From positions 1 to 9,247 of the forward strand of contig QFOV01000136.1 of NCBI GenBank assembly GCA_003248565.1: a DNA stretch of 9,247 bases, read 5' to 3'. The notes beneath the pieces were generated by a model that was not told the origin of the DNA, did no database searches, and was given only the letters and a program-made list of their open reading frames with translations. Positions 1-6,318 of the stretch are shown here, one piece after another. This DNA is from Stenotrophomonas sp. GTDB taxonomy: Bacteria > Pseudomonadota > Gammaproteobacteria > Xanthomonadales > Xanthomonadaceae. The position numbers and the translations under genes are program-made. Positions within the stretch are counted from its first letter, which is position 1. The number at the start of each line of letters is the position of its first letter.

Positions 1-1
1 G

Positions 2-115
2 ATCGGGTTGTTCGTGTTCAAACAGAAGCTTGATGCGGCCGCCATCGTCGGCATTGGCCTGATCTGCGCCGGGGTGCTGGTGATCAACCTGTTCTCGCGC
101 TCGTCGGCGCATTGA
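2..115 (+). CDS. SMR-family multidrug efflux transporter (EmrE-like), C-terminal fragment
   Basis: Only the last 37 residues are in the window; the 5' part lies upstream of position 1. The frame reads through a hydrophobic final helix (AAAIVGIGLICAGVLVINL) and ends SRSSAH before a TGA at 113-115. The FxQKLD turn, then the GxxLICAGVLxINLxSR helix and a short polar tail, match transmembrane helix 4 and the C-terminus of EmrE-type small multidrug resistance proteins. These are inner-membrane proteins of about 110 residues that act as dimers and export cationic drugs in exchange for protons. The conserved membrane glutamate is in helix 1, outside the window, so the subtype (EmrE/QacE versus the guanidinium exporters Gdx/SugE) is not certain, though the tail favours EmrE. 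A repeat array begins 30 bp downstream. Confidence 0.85.
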   Translation: MGLFVFKQKLDAAAIVGIGLICAGVLVINLFSRSSAH

Positions 116-153
116 GCTGGGATGGCTCCGTTGGGGATCGCCGGTAAGGCCCC

Positions 154-176
154 TGCCGAGCATGGCTCGGCACTAC
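154..176 (-). repeat. GTAG-type (SMAG-like) REP palindrome, copy 1
   Basis: A perfect 8-bp stem, TGCCGAGC/GCTCGGCA, encloses the loop ATG and is followed by CTAC. On the minus strand this reads GTAG then the palindrome, the layout of the SMAG repeats known from Stenotrophomonas maltophilia. Further copies are at 289-311 (loop GTG, stem intact), 424-446 (stem damaged) and 558-580 (intact). All four point the same way. Confidence 0.8.
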
Positions 177-557
177 CGCTTCGCTCCCTCCCTTTTGCGT
201 AGCAAAGGGGAGGGTTGGAGAGGGGTGCTTTGGCTCTTGCCTGCTTCGCGGCTTACGCCGCTCCTACTGGGATTGCTTGCAAGGCCCCTGCCGAGCGTGG
301 CTCGGCACTACCGCTTCGCGCCCTCCCTTTTGCGTAGCAAAGGGGAGGGTTGGGGAGGGGTGCTTTTGCTCTTGCCTGCTTCGCGGCTTGCGCCGCTCCT
401 ACTGGGATTGCTTGCAACGCCCCTGACGAACGTGGCTCTGCACTACCGCTTCGCGCCCTCCCTTTTGCGCAGCAAAGGGGAGGGTTGGGGAGGGGTGCTT
501 TTGACGTTGCTTGCTTCGCGGCTTATGCCACTCCCACAGGTGATCTGGTAATGCCCC

Positions 558-580
558 TGCCGAGCATGGCTCGGCACTAC
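558..580 (-). repeat. GTAG-type (SMAG-like) REP palindrome, terminal copy next to pncA
   Basis: This has the same 8-bp stem and ATG loop as the copy at 154-176, but it is not followed by the other two parts of the 135-bp unit. It ends the array and lies 56 bp upstream of the pncA start codon, so it sits in the pncA leader or promoter region. Confidence 0.8.
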
Positions 581-636
581 GTGGCATTGATCGGCACTGC
601 CTTAAACTGTGCGTCCCCCGCGTCAGGAAGTTGTCG

Positions 637-1214
637 ATGTACGGAACAGACGTTGCGCTGCTGGTTATCGATCTACAGCCGCCATCGTGCCCGCCATCGC
701 TACGCTGCTGGATGCGCGTGAATATCAGACCGTGGTTGCGACCCAGGACTGGCATCCGGCCGATCATGCCTCGTTCGCCAGCCAGCACGCCGGGCACAAA
801 CCCTTCGACTCCATCCAACTGCACGGCCAGCCACAAACGCTGTGGCCGGACCACTGCGTGCAGGGCAGCGCAGGTGCCAGCCTGGATGCGCGCGTGGACT
901 GGAAACATGCCGACCTGATCCTGCGCAAAGGCACCCAGCGCGACGTGGATTCGTATAGCGCATTCCGCGAGAACATCGGCCCACAGGCCACGCGCGCGCC
1001 TACCGGACTGGCTGGCTGGCTGCACGAACGCGGCATCCGCGAAGTCCATGTCTGCGGACTGGCACGTGACTACTGCGTGTTGTGGAGTGCGCAGGATGCT
1101 GCGATCAGCGGTTTTGCCGTGCGCTTCCTGTGGGAGCTGACCCGTCCGGTGTCGGCAGCCAACGATGCCGCCACCCGCATCGCCTTGAACGAATGCGGGA
1201 TCCACATCGACTAA
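637..1214 (+). pseudogene. pncA: Nicotinamidase/pyrazinamidase (PncA), disrupted by an internal deletion with a frame change
   Basis: Intact PncA hydrolyses nicotinamide to nicotinate and ammonia in cytoplasmic NAD+ salvage. Here the ATG at 637 has a good ribosome site (AGGAAG, 625-630) and reads MYGTDVALLVIDLQP, the normal first strand with the catalytic Asp at 670-672. After codon 679-681 that frame is lost. The rest of the family sequence continues in another frame from 681: AIVPAIATLL, then the metal-binding TQDWHP and FASQH (Asp, His, His), the catalytic Lys in LRKGTQRDVDSYSAF, WPDHCVQG, and the nucleophile Cys in CGLARDYCV, ending at 1214. The expected DFxPGGAL segment, about 14 residues, is missing, so the lesion looks like a deletion of about 40-50 bp that is not a multiple of three. 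A GTG at 609 opens the downstream frame but would make a protein lacking the first strand and catalytic Asp. It converges with purU, 28 bp away. Confidence 0.82.
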
Positions 1215-1242
1215 GCCCGATCTGCGGATCCAGTTCGACTGA

Positions 1243-2094
1243 TCAGCGGAACACCACCGTGCGGTGGCCATTGAGCAGGATGCGATGCTCGACATGGCGG
1301 CGCACCGCACGCGCAAGCACCTGCGACTCGGTGTCACTGCCCAGCTGCACCAGGTCACGCGGCGTCATCGCGTGATCCACCCGCGCCACGTCCTGCTCGA
1401 TGATCGGGCCTTCGTCCAGGTCCGAGGTCACGTAATGCGCGGTGGCGCCGATGATCTTGACCCCGCGCGCATGCGCCTGGTGGTACGGCTGTGCGCCCTT
1501 GAAGCTGGGCAGGAAGCTGTGATGGATGTTGATCGCGCGGCCCGACAGCGCCTGGCATAGACGCGGCGACAGGATCTGCATGTAACGCGCCAGCACCACC
1601 AGATCGATGCGTTCACGCTCGACCAGGTCGATGATCTGTTGTTCCTGCTGCTCGCGGTTCTCGGTGCTCACTGGCAGGTGATGGAACGGCACAGTGTAGG
1701 AACCGGCCAGCCCGGCAAAGTCGTTGTGGTTGGATGCCACCGCAGCGATATCCACCTTCAGCTGGCGGCTATGGGTGCGGAACAGCAGGTCATTGAGGCA
1801 ATGGCCCTGCTTGCTGACCAGCACCAGCAGGCGCGCGCGGCGACGCGCATCATGCAGCTCCCATTGCATCGCGAATTCTTCGCCCAGGCCCTGCAGCCTG
1901 GCACGCACCACCGGCTCATCCCCGCTGGTGCTCATGTCGAAATGCACGCGCAGGAAGAAGCGGCCGCTTTCATCGTCACCAAACTGCTGGGCATCGAGGA
2001 TGTTGCAACCCGACTCGAACAGCAGGCCGGACACGCGATAGACGATGCCGGTGCGGTCCGGGCAGGAAAGGGTGAGGATGAAATCAGGACGCAT
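1243..2094 (-). CDS. purU: Formyltetrahydrofolate deformylase PurU
   Basis: This cytoplasmic enzyme hydrolyses 10-formyltetrahydrofolate to formate and tetrahydrofolate, supplying formate to PurT in purine synthesis and balancing one-carbon folates. The 283-residue product starts MRPDFILTLSCPDRTG, an N-terminal ACT domain (about residues 4-82, usually a regulatory amino-acid sensor). The formyltransferase-type hydrolase domain follows (about 88-270). Catalytic motifs are visible: KQGHCLNDLL, NIHHSFLPSF with the Asn and His of the Asn-His-Asp triad (189 and 191), and SDLDEGPII with the Asp at 227. The pattern HHSFLPSFxGAxPYHQA separates PurU from the related PurN. An upstream in-frame ATG at 2106 would add four residues; neither start has a clear ribosome site, and 2094 is preferred because the ACT domain begins at once. 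The DUF2798 gene lies 98 bp upstream on the same strand. Confidence 0.95.
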   Translation of the reverse strand: MRPDFILTLSCPDRTGIVYRVSGLLFESGCNILDAQQFGDDESGRFFLRVHFDMSTSGDEPVVRARLQGLGEEFAMQWELHDARRRARLLVLVSKQGHCLNDLLFRTHSRQLKVDIAAVASNHNDFAGLAGSYTVPFHHLPVSTENREQQEQQIIDLVERERIDLVVLARYMQILSPRLCQALSGRAINIHHSFLPSFKGAQPYHQAHARGVKIIGATAHYVTSDLDEGPIIEQDVARVDHAMTPRDLVQLGSDTESQVLARAVRRHVEHRILLNGHRTVVFR

Positions 2095-2192
2095 GGCCAA
2101 CAACATTTATCAGTGGGGTCGTGGAAAGTAACCGTTCCAGTCGATTCCCAGCAAAGACAGTTGCAGCTGACACGGTTTGCCCGTCGGCCTGT

Positions 2193-2456
2193 TCAGTGCG
2201 GATGCACCGTCAACGCCACCAGCCGCATCACCAAGGGCCGCACCAGCAGCACGCAGCAGAAGGCGGTCGGCATCGCCAGGCAATAGGCGGACAGCACCCG
2301 CGCCGGGAACTGGCCATCGATGCCGGCATTGGCGGCGGTGATCACCAGGCACATCAGCATGGCCATGATCGAGGCCATGAAGAACGCGAAGACAACAGGC
2401 GTGGTGCGCGCATGCAATTTCCAGCGGGCAACGGCGGTGGGACGGGGGTCGAGCAT
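2193..2456 (-). CDS. Small DUF2798-type inner-membrane protein
   Basis: The 87-residue product has a basic N-terminus (RWKLHARTTP) and two hydrophobic segments at about residues 21-43 (VVFAFFMASIMAMLMCLVIT) and 55-83. The pattern, KxxAR followed by PVVFAFFMAxxMAxLMxLVIT, then N-x-G-hydrophilic turn, then a second helix with AxPTAF...VRPLVxRLV, is that of the DUF2798 family. These are short two-helix membrane proteins of unknown function. The second helix is followed by a short tail ending VHPH. The ATG at 2456 is chosen because the basic N-terminal patch and first helix follow directly; the open frame extends much further upstream but has no family-like sequence. A ribosome site is weak. The gene is divergent from the LysR-type regulator with a 139-bp gap, so that regulator may control it. 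It could be co-transcribed with purU. Confidence 0.82.
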   Translation of the reverse strand: MLDPRPTAVARWKLHARTTPVVFAFFMASIMAMLMCLVITAANAGIDGQFPARVLSAYCLAMPTAFCCVLLVRPLVMRLVALTVHPH

Positions 2457-2548
2457 CCAGCGGGATCCAGGCAGGCAGCAATGAGGCGCTGCGGGCCGGG
2501 CACGATAGTCGGCGAACCGGGGGACGGCTAGATCGCGTCGACTTGGGG

Positions 2549-2558
2549 CTTTATAAAG
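2549..2558. promoter_or_regulatory. A/T-rich palindrome in the divergent DUF2798/lysR intergenic region
   Basis: CTTTATAAAG is a perfect 10-bp palindrome in the most A/T-rich stretch of an otherwise G/C-rich gap (2551-2572, TTATAAAGATTTACTTTGCA and flanks). A second AAAG...CTTT dyad overlaps it when read on the minus strand (2555-2567). It lies about 40 bp before the LysR-type start and about 95 bp before the DUF2798 start. That is where a LysR-type regulator would bind to control itself and the divergent gene, but the site could equally be just a -10-like region. No convincing -35/-10 pair was found on either strand. Confidence 0.35.
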
Positions 2559-2595
2559 ATTTACTTTGCAATCCTCCCGGAAAATGCCGACCGGC

Positions 2596-3534
2596 ATGAA
2601 CATTCTCCACTCCATCCGCAGTTTCATCCGCACCGCCGACGCCGGCAGCCTGGCCGCTGCCGCGCGCACCCTGGGCATCAGTGCGGCAGCGGTGGGCCAG
2701 AACATCGCCCGTCTGGAAGCCCATCTGGGCGTACGCCTGTTCAACCGCACCACCCGCCAATTGGCCCTGACCGAGCGTGGCGCGCTGTATCTGGCGCAGG
2801 TGCGGCATATCGAGCGCGACCTGCAACGGGCCCAGGCAGCGGTGACCGATCCCGACGCGATACCTGCTGGCCGCCTGCGCATCGCCAGCAGCGCGGCGTT
2901 CGGCCGGCATGTGCTTGCGCCATTGCTGCCGGCCCTGCAACAGCGCTACCCGCGACTGGAAATGGAGCTGCTGCTGGCCGACCGCAGCATCGATCACGCC
3001 CATGAGGACGTGGATGTCAGCATCCGCATCGAACCGCAGTTGGAAGAGGGATTGGTGGCACGGCCCATCGCGCAGGTGCCGTTCGTGTTCTGTGCCGCGC
3101 CGGCCTATCTGGCCATCGCCGGCACGCCGCGTTCGCCCGATGAGCTGCGCGAGCATCGCTGCCTGTTGTTCCGCTACCCGCTGGATGGGCGCTACCTGCG
3201 TTGGGGCTTCGTCCGCGATGGCCTGCGCTTCGATGCCGAAGTGCAACCGGCACTGGTCAGCGACGACATCGATGCACTGGCGGCGATGGCGGCGCGCGGC
3301 GGCGGCATCACCCGGCTGGCAGCCTTTGTCGCCGCGCCCTACCTGGCCCGCGGCGAACTGCAGGCCTTGTTCCAGGATGAGGCCAGCAGCGATACGCGAG
3401 CCTCACCGGAGCCGATGCGCCTGTTCCTGTGCGTCAGCGACCGCCGCGACCTGACCCCGAAAGTCCGCTCGCTGCTGCAGCACATCCTCGATGCCCTGCC
3501 GCCGGCCTGGCGCATCGACATCGATCACGCCTGA
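2596..3534 (+). CDS. LysR-type transcriptional regulator
   Basis: The 312-residue product is of usual LysR-type length. The N-terminal winged helix-turn-helix (about residues 3-60) is complete: FIRTADAGSLAAAARTLGIS, then AVGQNIARLEAHLGVRLFNR and TTRQLALTERG. The effector-binding domain (about 88-295) has two periplasmic-binding-protein-like lobes, with GRLRIASSAAFGR opening the first and DVSIRIEPQLEEGLVARPI in it. This layout resembles the CrgA/AaeR-like subgroup. The effector is unknown. The ATG at 2596 gives the typical short N-terminus; an in-frame ATG at 2584 would add four residues and a TTG at 2566 ten. Neither ATG has a strong ribosome site. It is divergent from the DUF2798 gene and convergent with the old yellow enzyme gene, so the former is the more likely target. 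Confidence 0.93.
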   Translation: MNILHSIRSFIRTADAGSLAAAARTLGISAAAVGQNIARLEAHLGVRLFNRTTRQLALTERGALYLAQVRHIERDLQRAQAAVTDPDAIPAGRLRIASSAAFGRHVLAPLLPALQQRYPRLEMELLLADRSIDHAHEDVDVSIRIEPQLEEGLVARPIAQVPFVFCAAPAYLAIAGTPRSPDELREHRCLLFRYPLDGRYLRWGFVRDGLRFDAEVQPALVSDDIDALAAMAARGGGITRLAAFVAAPYLARGELQALFQDEASSDTRASPEPMRLFLCVSDRRDLTPKVRSLLQHILDALPPAWRIDIDHA

Positions 3535-3559
3535 GCGCCAGCAGCCACGCCGCTGGCGC
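3535..3559. terminator. Hairpin between convergent lysR-type and old yellow enzyme genes, possible bidirectional terminator
   Basis: A perfect 8-bp inverted repeat, GCGCCAGC (3535-3542) and GCTGGCGC (3552-3559), with a 9-nt loop begins right after the regulator's stop codon and 13 bp from the other gene's stop. Its position between convergent genes fits a shared terminator. There is no T-run on either strand, so intrinsic termination is unproven. Confidence 0.5.
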
Positions 3560-3571
3560 CTCCGCCGAACG

Positions 3572-4696
3572 TCAGCCCTGCCTGGCGGGCTTGAACAGAC
3601 CGCGCACTTCATGTGGTTCGCAACGCAGGTACTGCGGCGACACCGTCAACTGTGCGCCCAAGGCCGCGGCCGCATGCCACGGCCAGCGCGGGTCGTAGAG
3701 GATGCCGCGGGCGATGCCGATCGCATCGGCCTTGCCATCGACGAGGATTTCCTCGGCATGCGTCGGCTCGGTGATCAGGCCCACCGCGATTACCGGCGTG
3801 CAGATTTCGGCCTTGATCGCAGCGGCCTGCGGCACCTGGTAGCCGGGCTCGACCGGAATCTGCTGGCGCGGATCCAGCCCACCGCTGGACACATGCAGGA
3901 AGTCGTTGCCGCGCGCTTCCAGCGCCTTGGCCAGTTCAATGCTCTGGGCAACATCCCAGCCGCCGTCCACCCAATCGGTGGCGGAGATGCGCACGCCCAA
4001 GGCCACATTGGCCGGCACCACCGCGCGCACCGCATCGAATACCCGCAGCAGCAGGCGCATGCGGTTCTCCAGCGAGCCGCCATACGCGTCGTCACGCTGG
4101 TTGCTCAGCGGCGACAGGAACTGGTGCAGCAGATAGCCATGCGCGGCGTGCAGCTCGATCAGCTCCAGACCCAGCCGCACCGCGCGCCTGGCGGCAGCGA
4201 CAAAGTCTTCGACCACGGCTTCGATGCCGGCATCATCCAACGCTTCCGGGATGGGGTCTCCGGCCTTGAACGGCAACGCCGACGGCGCCAGCACCTGCCA
4301 GCCGTGTTCCTGACCCGGGGCGATCGCGCCACCACCGTCCCATGGGCGCGCAGTGGACGCCTTGCGCCCGGCATGCGCCAGCTGCACGCCGATCGGCATG
4401 TTCGACCAGCGTCGCGTCGATGCCAGCACCTTGCCCAGCGCCGCCTCGGTAGCGTCGTCCCATAAGCCAAGATCGGCCCAGCTGATGCGCGCACGCGGCT
4501 CAACCGCCGTGGCTTCGATGATCAACAGGCCGGCGCCGGACTGCGCCAGCTGACCCAGGTGGATCGTGTGCCAATCGGTGGCCTGCCCGTCCTGCGCCGA
4601 GTACTGGCACATGGGCGCGATGACGATGCGGTTGGAAAGGGAAAGCGGGCCTAGCGAAAACGGTGAGAAAAGCTGGCTCACGTGGGGGACGTCCAT
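3572..4696 (-). CDS. NADH:flavin oxidoreductase, old yellow enzyme of the YqjM/XenA class
   Basis: The 374-residue product is an FMN-dependent ene-reductase of the cytoplasm, a TIM-barrel enzyme that uses NAD(P)H to reduce activated C=C bonds in enals, enones, quinones and some nitro compounds. Class features are clear: NRIVIAPMCQYSA with the redox-tuning Cys at residue 30; GxxLIIEATAVEPRARIS; GVQLAHAGRKAS with the FMN-contacting Gln (105); and IELHAAHGYLLHQFLSPLSN, holding the His pair (183, 186) and Tyr (188) at the substrate site. RxDxYGGSLENRxR and the phosphate-binding AIGIARGIL near the C-terminus complete the barrel. The His/His pair and the PMCQY Cys place it with YqjM and XenA, not classical yeast-type enzymes. 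The ATG at 4696 is chosen; a GTG at 4720 would add eight residues. It lies 59 bp downstream of the sirtuin gene on the same strand. The physiological substrate is unknown. Confidence 0.93.
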   Translation of the reverse strand: MDVPHVSQLFSPFSLGPLSLSNRIVIAPMCQYSAQDGQATDWHTIHLGQLAQSGAGLLIIEATAVEPRARISWADLGLWDDATEAALGKVLASTRRWSNMPIGVQLAHAGRKASTARPWDGGGAIAPGQEHGWQVLAPSALPFKAGDPIPEALDDAGIEAVVEDFVAAARRAVRLGLELIELHAAHGYLLHQFLSPLSNQRDDAYGGSLENRMRLLLRVFDAVRAVVPANVALGVRISATDWVDGGWDVAQSIELAKALEARGNDFLHVSSGGLDPRQQIPVEPGYQVPQAAAIKAEICTPVIAVGLITEPTHAEEILVDGKADAIGIARGILYDPRWPWHAAAALGAQLTVSPQYLRCEPHEVRGLFKPARQG

Positions 4697-4755
4697 CAAC
4701 AGTGGGGGCGCCCATTGCACGCCGCAGCGGCCGTTGATTCAACCGGCGGGATGGA

Positions 4756-5616
4756 TCACTGCGTCTTGATGCCGTCCAACAGGAACGCGAGTGCCTGCGC
4801 GCAGGGCATTTCCACCTTCAACGACAGCAGGTGATCGGCGCGGGTGCGGCCAAGATTGACGGCAGCTATCGGCAAGCCGGCCTTGGCGGCGGCATCGACG
4901 AAGCGGAAACCCGAGTACACCATCAGCGACGAACCCAGCACCAGCACCGCGTCGGAGCGCTGCAGGTGCTCGTGCACCGCCGCGACGCGCTCACGCGGCA
5001 CGTTCTCGCCGAAGAACACCACGTCCGGCTTCAATATGCCCCCACATGCTTCGCAGGCAGGCACATCGAACGAAGAAAAATCAGCCTCGATATCGGCGTC
5101 ACCATCGGGCGCGATGCCGGCTTCCAGCACGTCCCAGCCCGGGTTGGCATCCAACAGGCGTTGCTGCAGCAACGCACGCGAGCTGCGTGCTTCACAGCCC
5201 ATGCAGCGCACCTGGTCCAACCGACCATGCAGGTCGATCACGGTCTGGCTGCCCGCCGCCTGGTGCAGGCAGTCCACGTTCTGGGTCAGCAGCAGCTCGA
5301 TGCGACCATCGGCTTCCAACGCCGCCAGCGCACGGTGCGTGCCATTGGGCAGCGCCTGGCCGAAGCGTGGCCAGCCCAGCAGGCTGCGCGCCCAGTAACG
5401 CTTGCGGGTTGCTTCCTCGCCCATGAAGGCCTGGTAGCTCACCGGCGGCGTGCGCTTCCATTGACCATCGCGGTCGCGATAGTCGGGGATGCCGGAGTCG
5501 GTGCTGCAACCGGCACCGGTGACCACGAACAGGCGCCGATGGCCGGCAATGAACTGCGGCAGTTCGGTGATCACTGCTGGCGCCAAGCGCCCCGTCTGTG
5601 CCGATGAAGTGGTCAT
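4756..5616 (-). CDS. NAD-dependent protein deacylase, Sir2 family, SIRT4-like (class II)
   Basis: The 286-residue product has all Sir2 hallmarks. FVVTGAGCSTDSGIPDYRD (residues 30-48) is the NAD-binding loop. TQNVDCLH (111-118) and the catalytic His in DLHGRLD (130) follow. Four zinc Cys occur as CMGC (138, 141) and CEAC (188, 191), then GILKPDVVFFGE and LVLGSSLMVYSG. The stretch KRYWARSLLGWPRFGQALPN, the long segment between the Cys pairs with IAPDGDADI, and NLGRTRADHL are typical of class II (SIRT4-like) sirtuins rather than CobB. Sirtuins consume NAD+ to remove acyl groups from lysine, releasing nicotinamide and O-acyl-ADP-ribose; SIRT4-type enzymes prefer larger acyl groups or ADP-ribosylation in studied cases. 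The ATG at 5616 gives the family's start; the longer open frame upstream overlaps the thioesterase gene. The start is 11 bp after the thioesterase stop, which suggests co-transcription. Confidence 0.93.
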   Translation of the reverse strand: MTTSSAQTGRLAPAVITELPQFIAGHRRLFVVTGAGCSTDSGIPDYRDRDGQWKRTPPVSYQAFMGEEATRKRYWARSLLGWPRFGQALPNGTHRALAALEADGRIELLLTQNVDCLHQAAGSQTVIDLHGRLDQVRCMGCEARSSRALLQQRLLDANPGWDVLEAGIAPDGDADIEADFSSFDVPACEACGGILKPDVVFFGENVPRERVAAVHEHLQRSDAVLVLGSSLMVYSGFRFVDAAAKAGLPIAAVNLGRTRADHLLSLKVEMPCAQALAFLLDGIKTQ

Positions 5617-5627
5617 CGCCGTGCGGC

Positions 5628-6032
5628 TCAGGCCTGCGTCGGCAGCGTCGGCACGGTGGTCGGATGACCTTCGCCATCGAGTGCGATCATCACGAAGGTG
5701 CCCTTGGTGCACAGCGCACGTTCGCCGTTATGCAGGTCCTCGGCGATCAGCTCGACTTCCACATGCATCGAGCTGCGGCCAACCTTGACCACCCGGCCGA
5801 TGGTTTCCACCATCTGCCCGATGCGGATCGGCAGCTTGAAATCGACCTGGTCCGAGCGTGCGGTGACCACGGTGCAACGCGAATAACGGGCGGCGGCAAG
5901 AAAGGCCGCCTTGTCCATCCACGCCAATGCCTGGCCGCCGAACAGCGTGCCCATATGGTTGGTGTGGTTGGGGAATACGATTTCCGCCATGCGGACTTCG
6001 ACCGGCGGATTGGTTTCGACGATAGGGGTCAT
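5628..6032 (-). CDS. Acyl-CoA thioesterase, hotdog fold (YciA/ACOT-like)
   Basis: The 134-residue product is a single hotdog domain that would hydrolyse acyl-CoA to free fatty acid and CoA in the cytoplasm. NHMGTLFGGQALAWMDKAAFLAAARYS (split here over residues 25-51) is the family signature: GTLFGG opens the long central helix and Asp40 in AWMD is the expected catalytic acid. A strand with DQVDFKLPIRIGQMVE and GRSSMHVEVELIAED, then ALCTKGTFVMIALD, completes the domain. Active enzymes are usually tetramers or hexamers. The ATG at 6032 has a strong ribosome site, AGGTGA on the minus strand (6040-6045), with 7-nt spacing. It is probably the first gene of the thioesterase, sirtuin, old yellow enzyme cluster. 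Chain-length preference cannot be read from the sequence. Confidence 0.92.
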   Translation of the reverse strand: MTPIVETNPPVEVRMAEIVFPNHTNHMGTLFGGQALAWMDKAAFLAAARYSRCTVVTARSDQVDFKLPIRIGQMVETIGRVVKVGRSSMHVEVELIAEDLHNGERALCTKGTFVMIALDGEGHPTTVPTLPTQA

Positions 6033-6059
6033 GGAGACATCACCTGTAAGTTGGCGCAG

Positions 6060-6087
6060 ATGATACGCCCGCGAAGCTGTGCAGCTT
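6060..6087 (-). promoter_or_regulatory. Possible promoter or operator before the thioesterase gene
   Basis: On the minus strand a TATCAT hexamer (6065-6060) lies 28 bp from the start codon. Just upstream, AAGCTG TG CAGCTT (6074-6087) is a perfect 6-bp dyad where a -35 element or operator would be. There is no good -35 hexamer, so this is only a candidate. Confidence 0.25.
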
Positions 6088-6111
6088 GTGTACGCAGCTG
6101 CAGGAGCTTTT

Positions 6112-6136
6112 GTAGGAGCGGCGTGAGCCGCGAAGC
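6112..6136 (+). repeat. GTAGGAGCGG-type REP palindrome
   Basis: GTAGGAGCGGC, loop GTGA, then GCCGCGAAGC. The 25-bp segment differs at one base from the reverse complement of 243-267 in the first array, six kb away, so the two intergenic regions carry the same family. It is in the opposite orientation to those copies. Confidence 0.82.
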
Positions 6137-6160
6137 TGATAAAGCCTCAGAAACCTGCAA

Positions 6161-6212
6161 AGCCCCCCTCCCCAACCCTCCCCTTCACCTGCGGTGAAAG
6201 GGAGGGAGACAA
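6161..6212 (-). repeat. G/C-rich hairpin repeat, TTCACC core, copy 1
   Basis: CCCCTCCCCAACCCTCCC leads into a hairpin at 6176-6206 whose arms are CCCTCCCCTTCACC and GGTGAAAGGGAGGG with a short TGC loop and one mismatch, followed by AGACAA. It is repeated almost exactly 229 bp downstream at 6391-6442 and is related in its flanks to the hairpins of the first array. Confidence 0.82.
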
Positions 6213-6271
6213 GCATGCTCCACCACGCCTTGTGCATGGGGAGACAAACAACGCCGCGGCACTTCGCTCTA

Positions 6272-6318
6272 CCCCCTCCCTTCGGCGCAGCCGAGGGGAG
6301 GGCTGGGGAGGGGTGCCT
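6272..6318 (+). repeat. G/C-rich hairpin repeat, TTCGGC core, inverted relative to its neighbours
   Basis: The hairpin at 6274-6302 has arms CCCTCCCTTCGGC and GCCGAGGGGAGGG with a GCA loop and one T-G wobble, followed by CTGGGGAGGGGTGCCTTT. Orientation is the same as in the 146-580 array and opposite to the copies at 6161 and 6391. Confidence 0.82.

Larger units (their letters stand above)
146..580. repeat. 135-bp tandem array of composite extragenic palindromes (three copies plus a partial fourth)
   Basis: Copies begin at 146, 281 and 416, with a partial one at 550, so the period is 135, 135, 134 bp. Each full unit has three parts in fixed order: a GTAG-type palindrome in reverse orientation (TGCCGAGC, 3-nt loop, GCTCGGCA, then CTAC); a CCCTCCC/GGGAGGG hairpin (186-214, 321-349, 456-484) followed by TTGGGGAGGGGTGCTTTT; and the reverse complement of a GTAGGAGCGG palindrome (243-267, 378-402, degenerate at 513-537). 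The first two units are nearly identical. The third has decayed in its first and third parts, and the last copy is only the GTAG palindrome (558-580). No credible gene lies in 116-636. Such palindromes are usually non-autonomous elements spread by RAYT transposases; no RAYT gene is in the window. Confidence 0.9.

Noticed and set aside
162..551. Open frame encoding a protein with near-identical 45-residue repeats
   Set aside because: The frame stays open because the DNA repeat unit is 135 bp, a multiple of three. The sequence is fully explained by extragenic palindromes, has no ribosome site and matches no protein family I know.
146..580. CRISPR array
   Set aside because: The 135-bp units are contiguous tandem copies with no unique spacers, and there are no cas genes.
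609..1214. Treating the GTG-started frame as an intact nicotinamidase
   Set aside because: Its first 23 residues are an out-of-frame reading of the true N-terminus, so it lacks the first strand, the catalytic Asp and DFxPGGAL. The homologous N-terminus is in the 637 frame.
1215..1242. Terminator between pncA and purU
   Set aside because: The 28-bp gap holds only a 4-bp GATC self-pairing and no usable stem or T-run.
399..1358. Long minus-strand open frame of 319 codons over the array and pncA
   Set aside because: It runs antisense to clear pncA homology and across the repeats and the purU end; its sequence resembles no known family. It is a high-GC shadow frame.
2110..2481. Alternative minus-strand open frame overlapping the DUF2798 gene
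   Set aside because: Its translation is rich in His, Arg and Gly with no membrane segments; the overlapping frame gives a coherent two-helix DUF2798-like protein.
3491..4465. Plus-strand open frame of 324 codons opposite the old yellow enzyme gene
   Set aside because: It is antisense to an unambiguous enzyme with all active-site motifs and shows no domain of its own.
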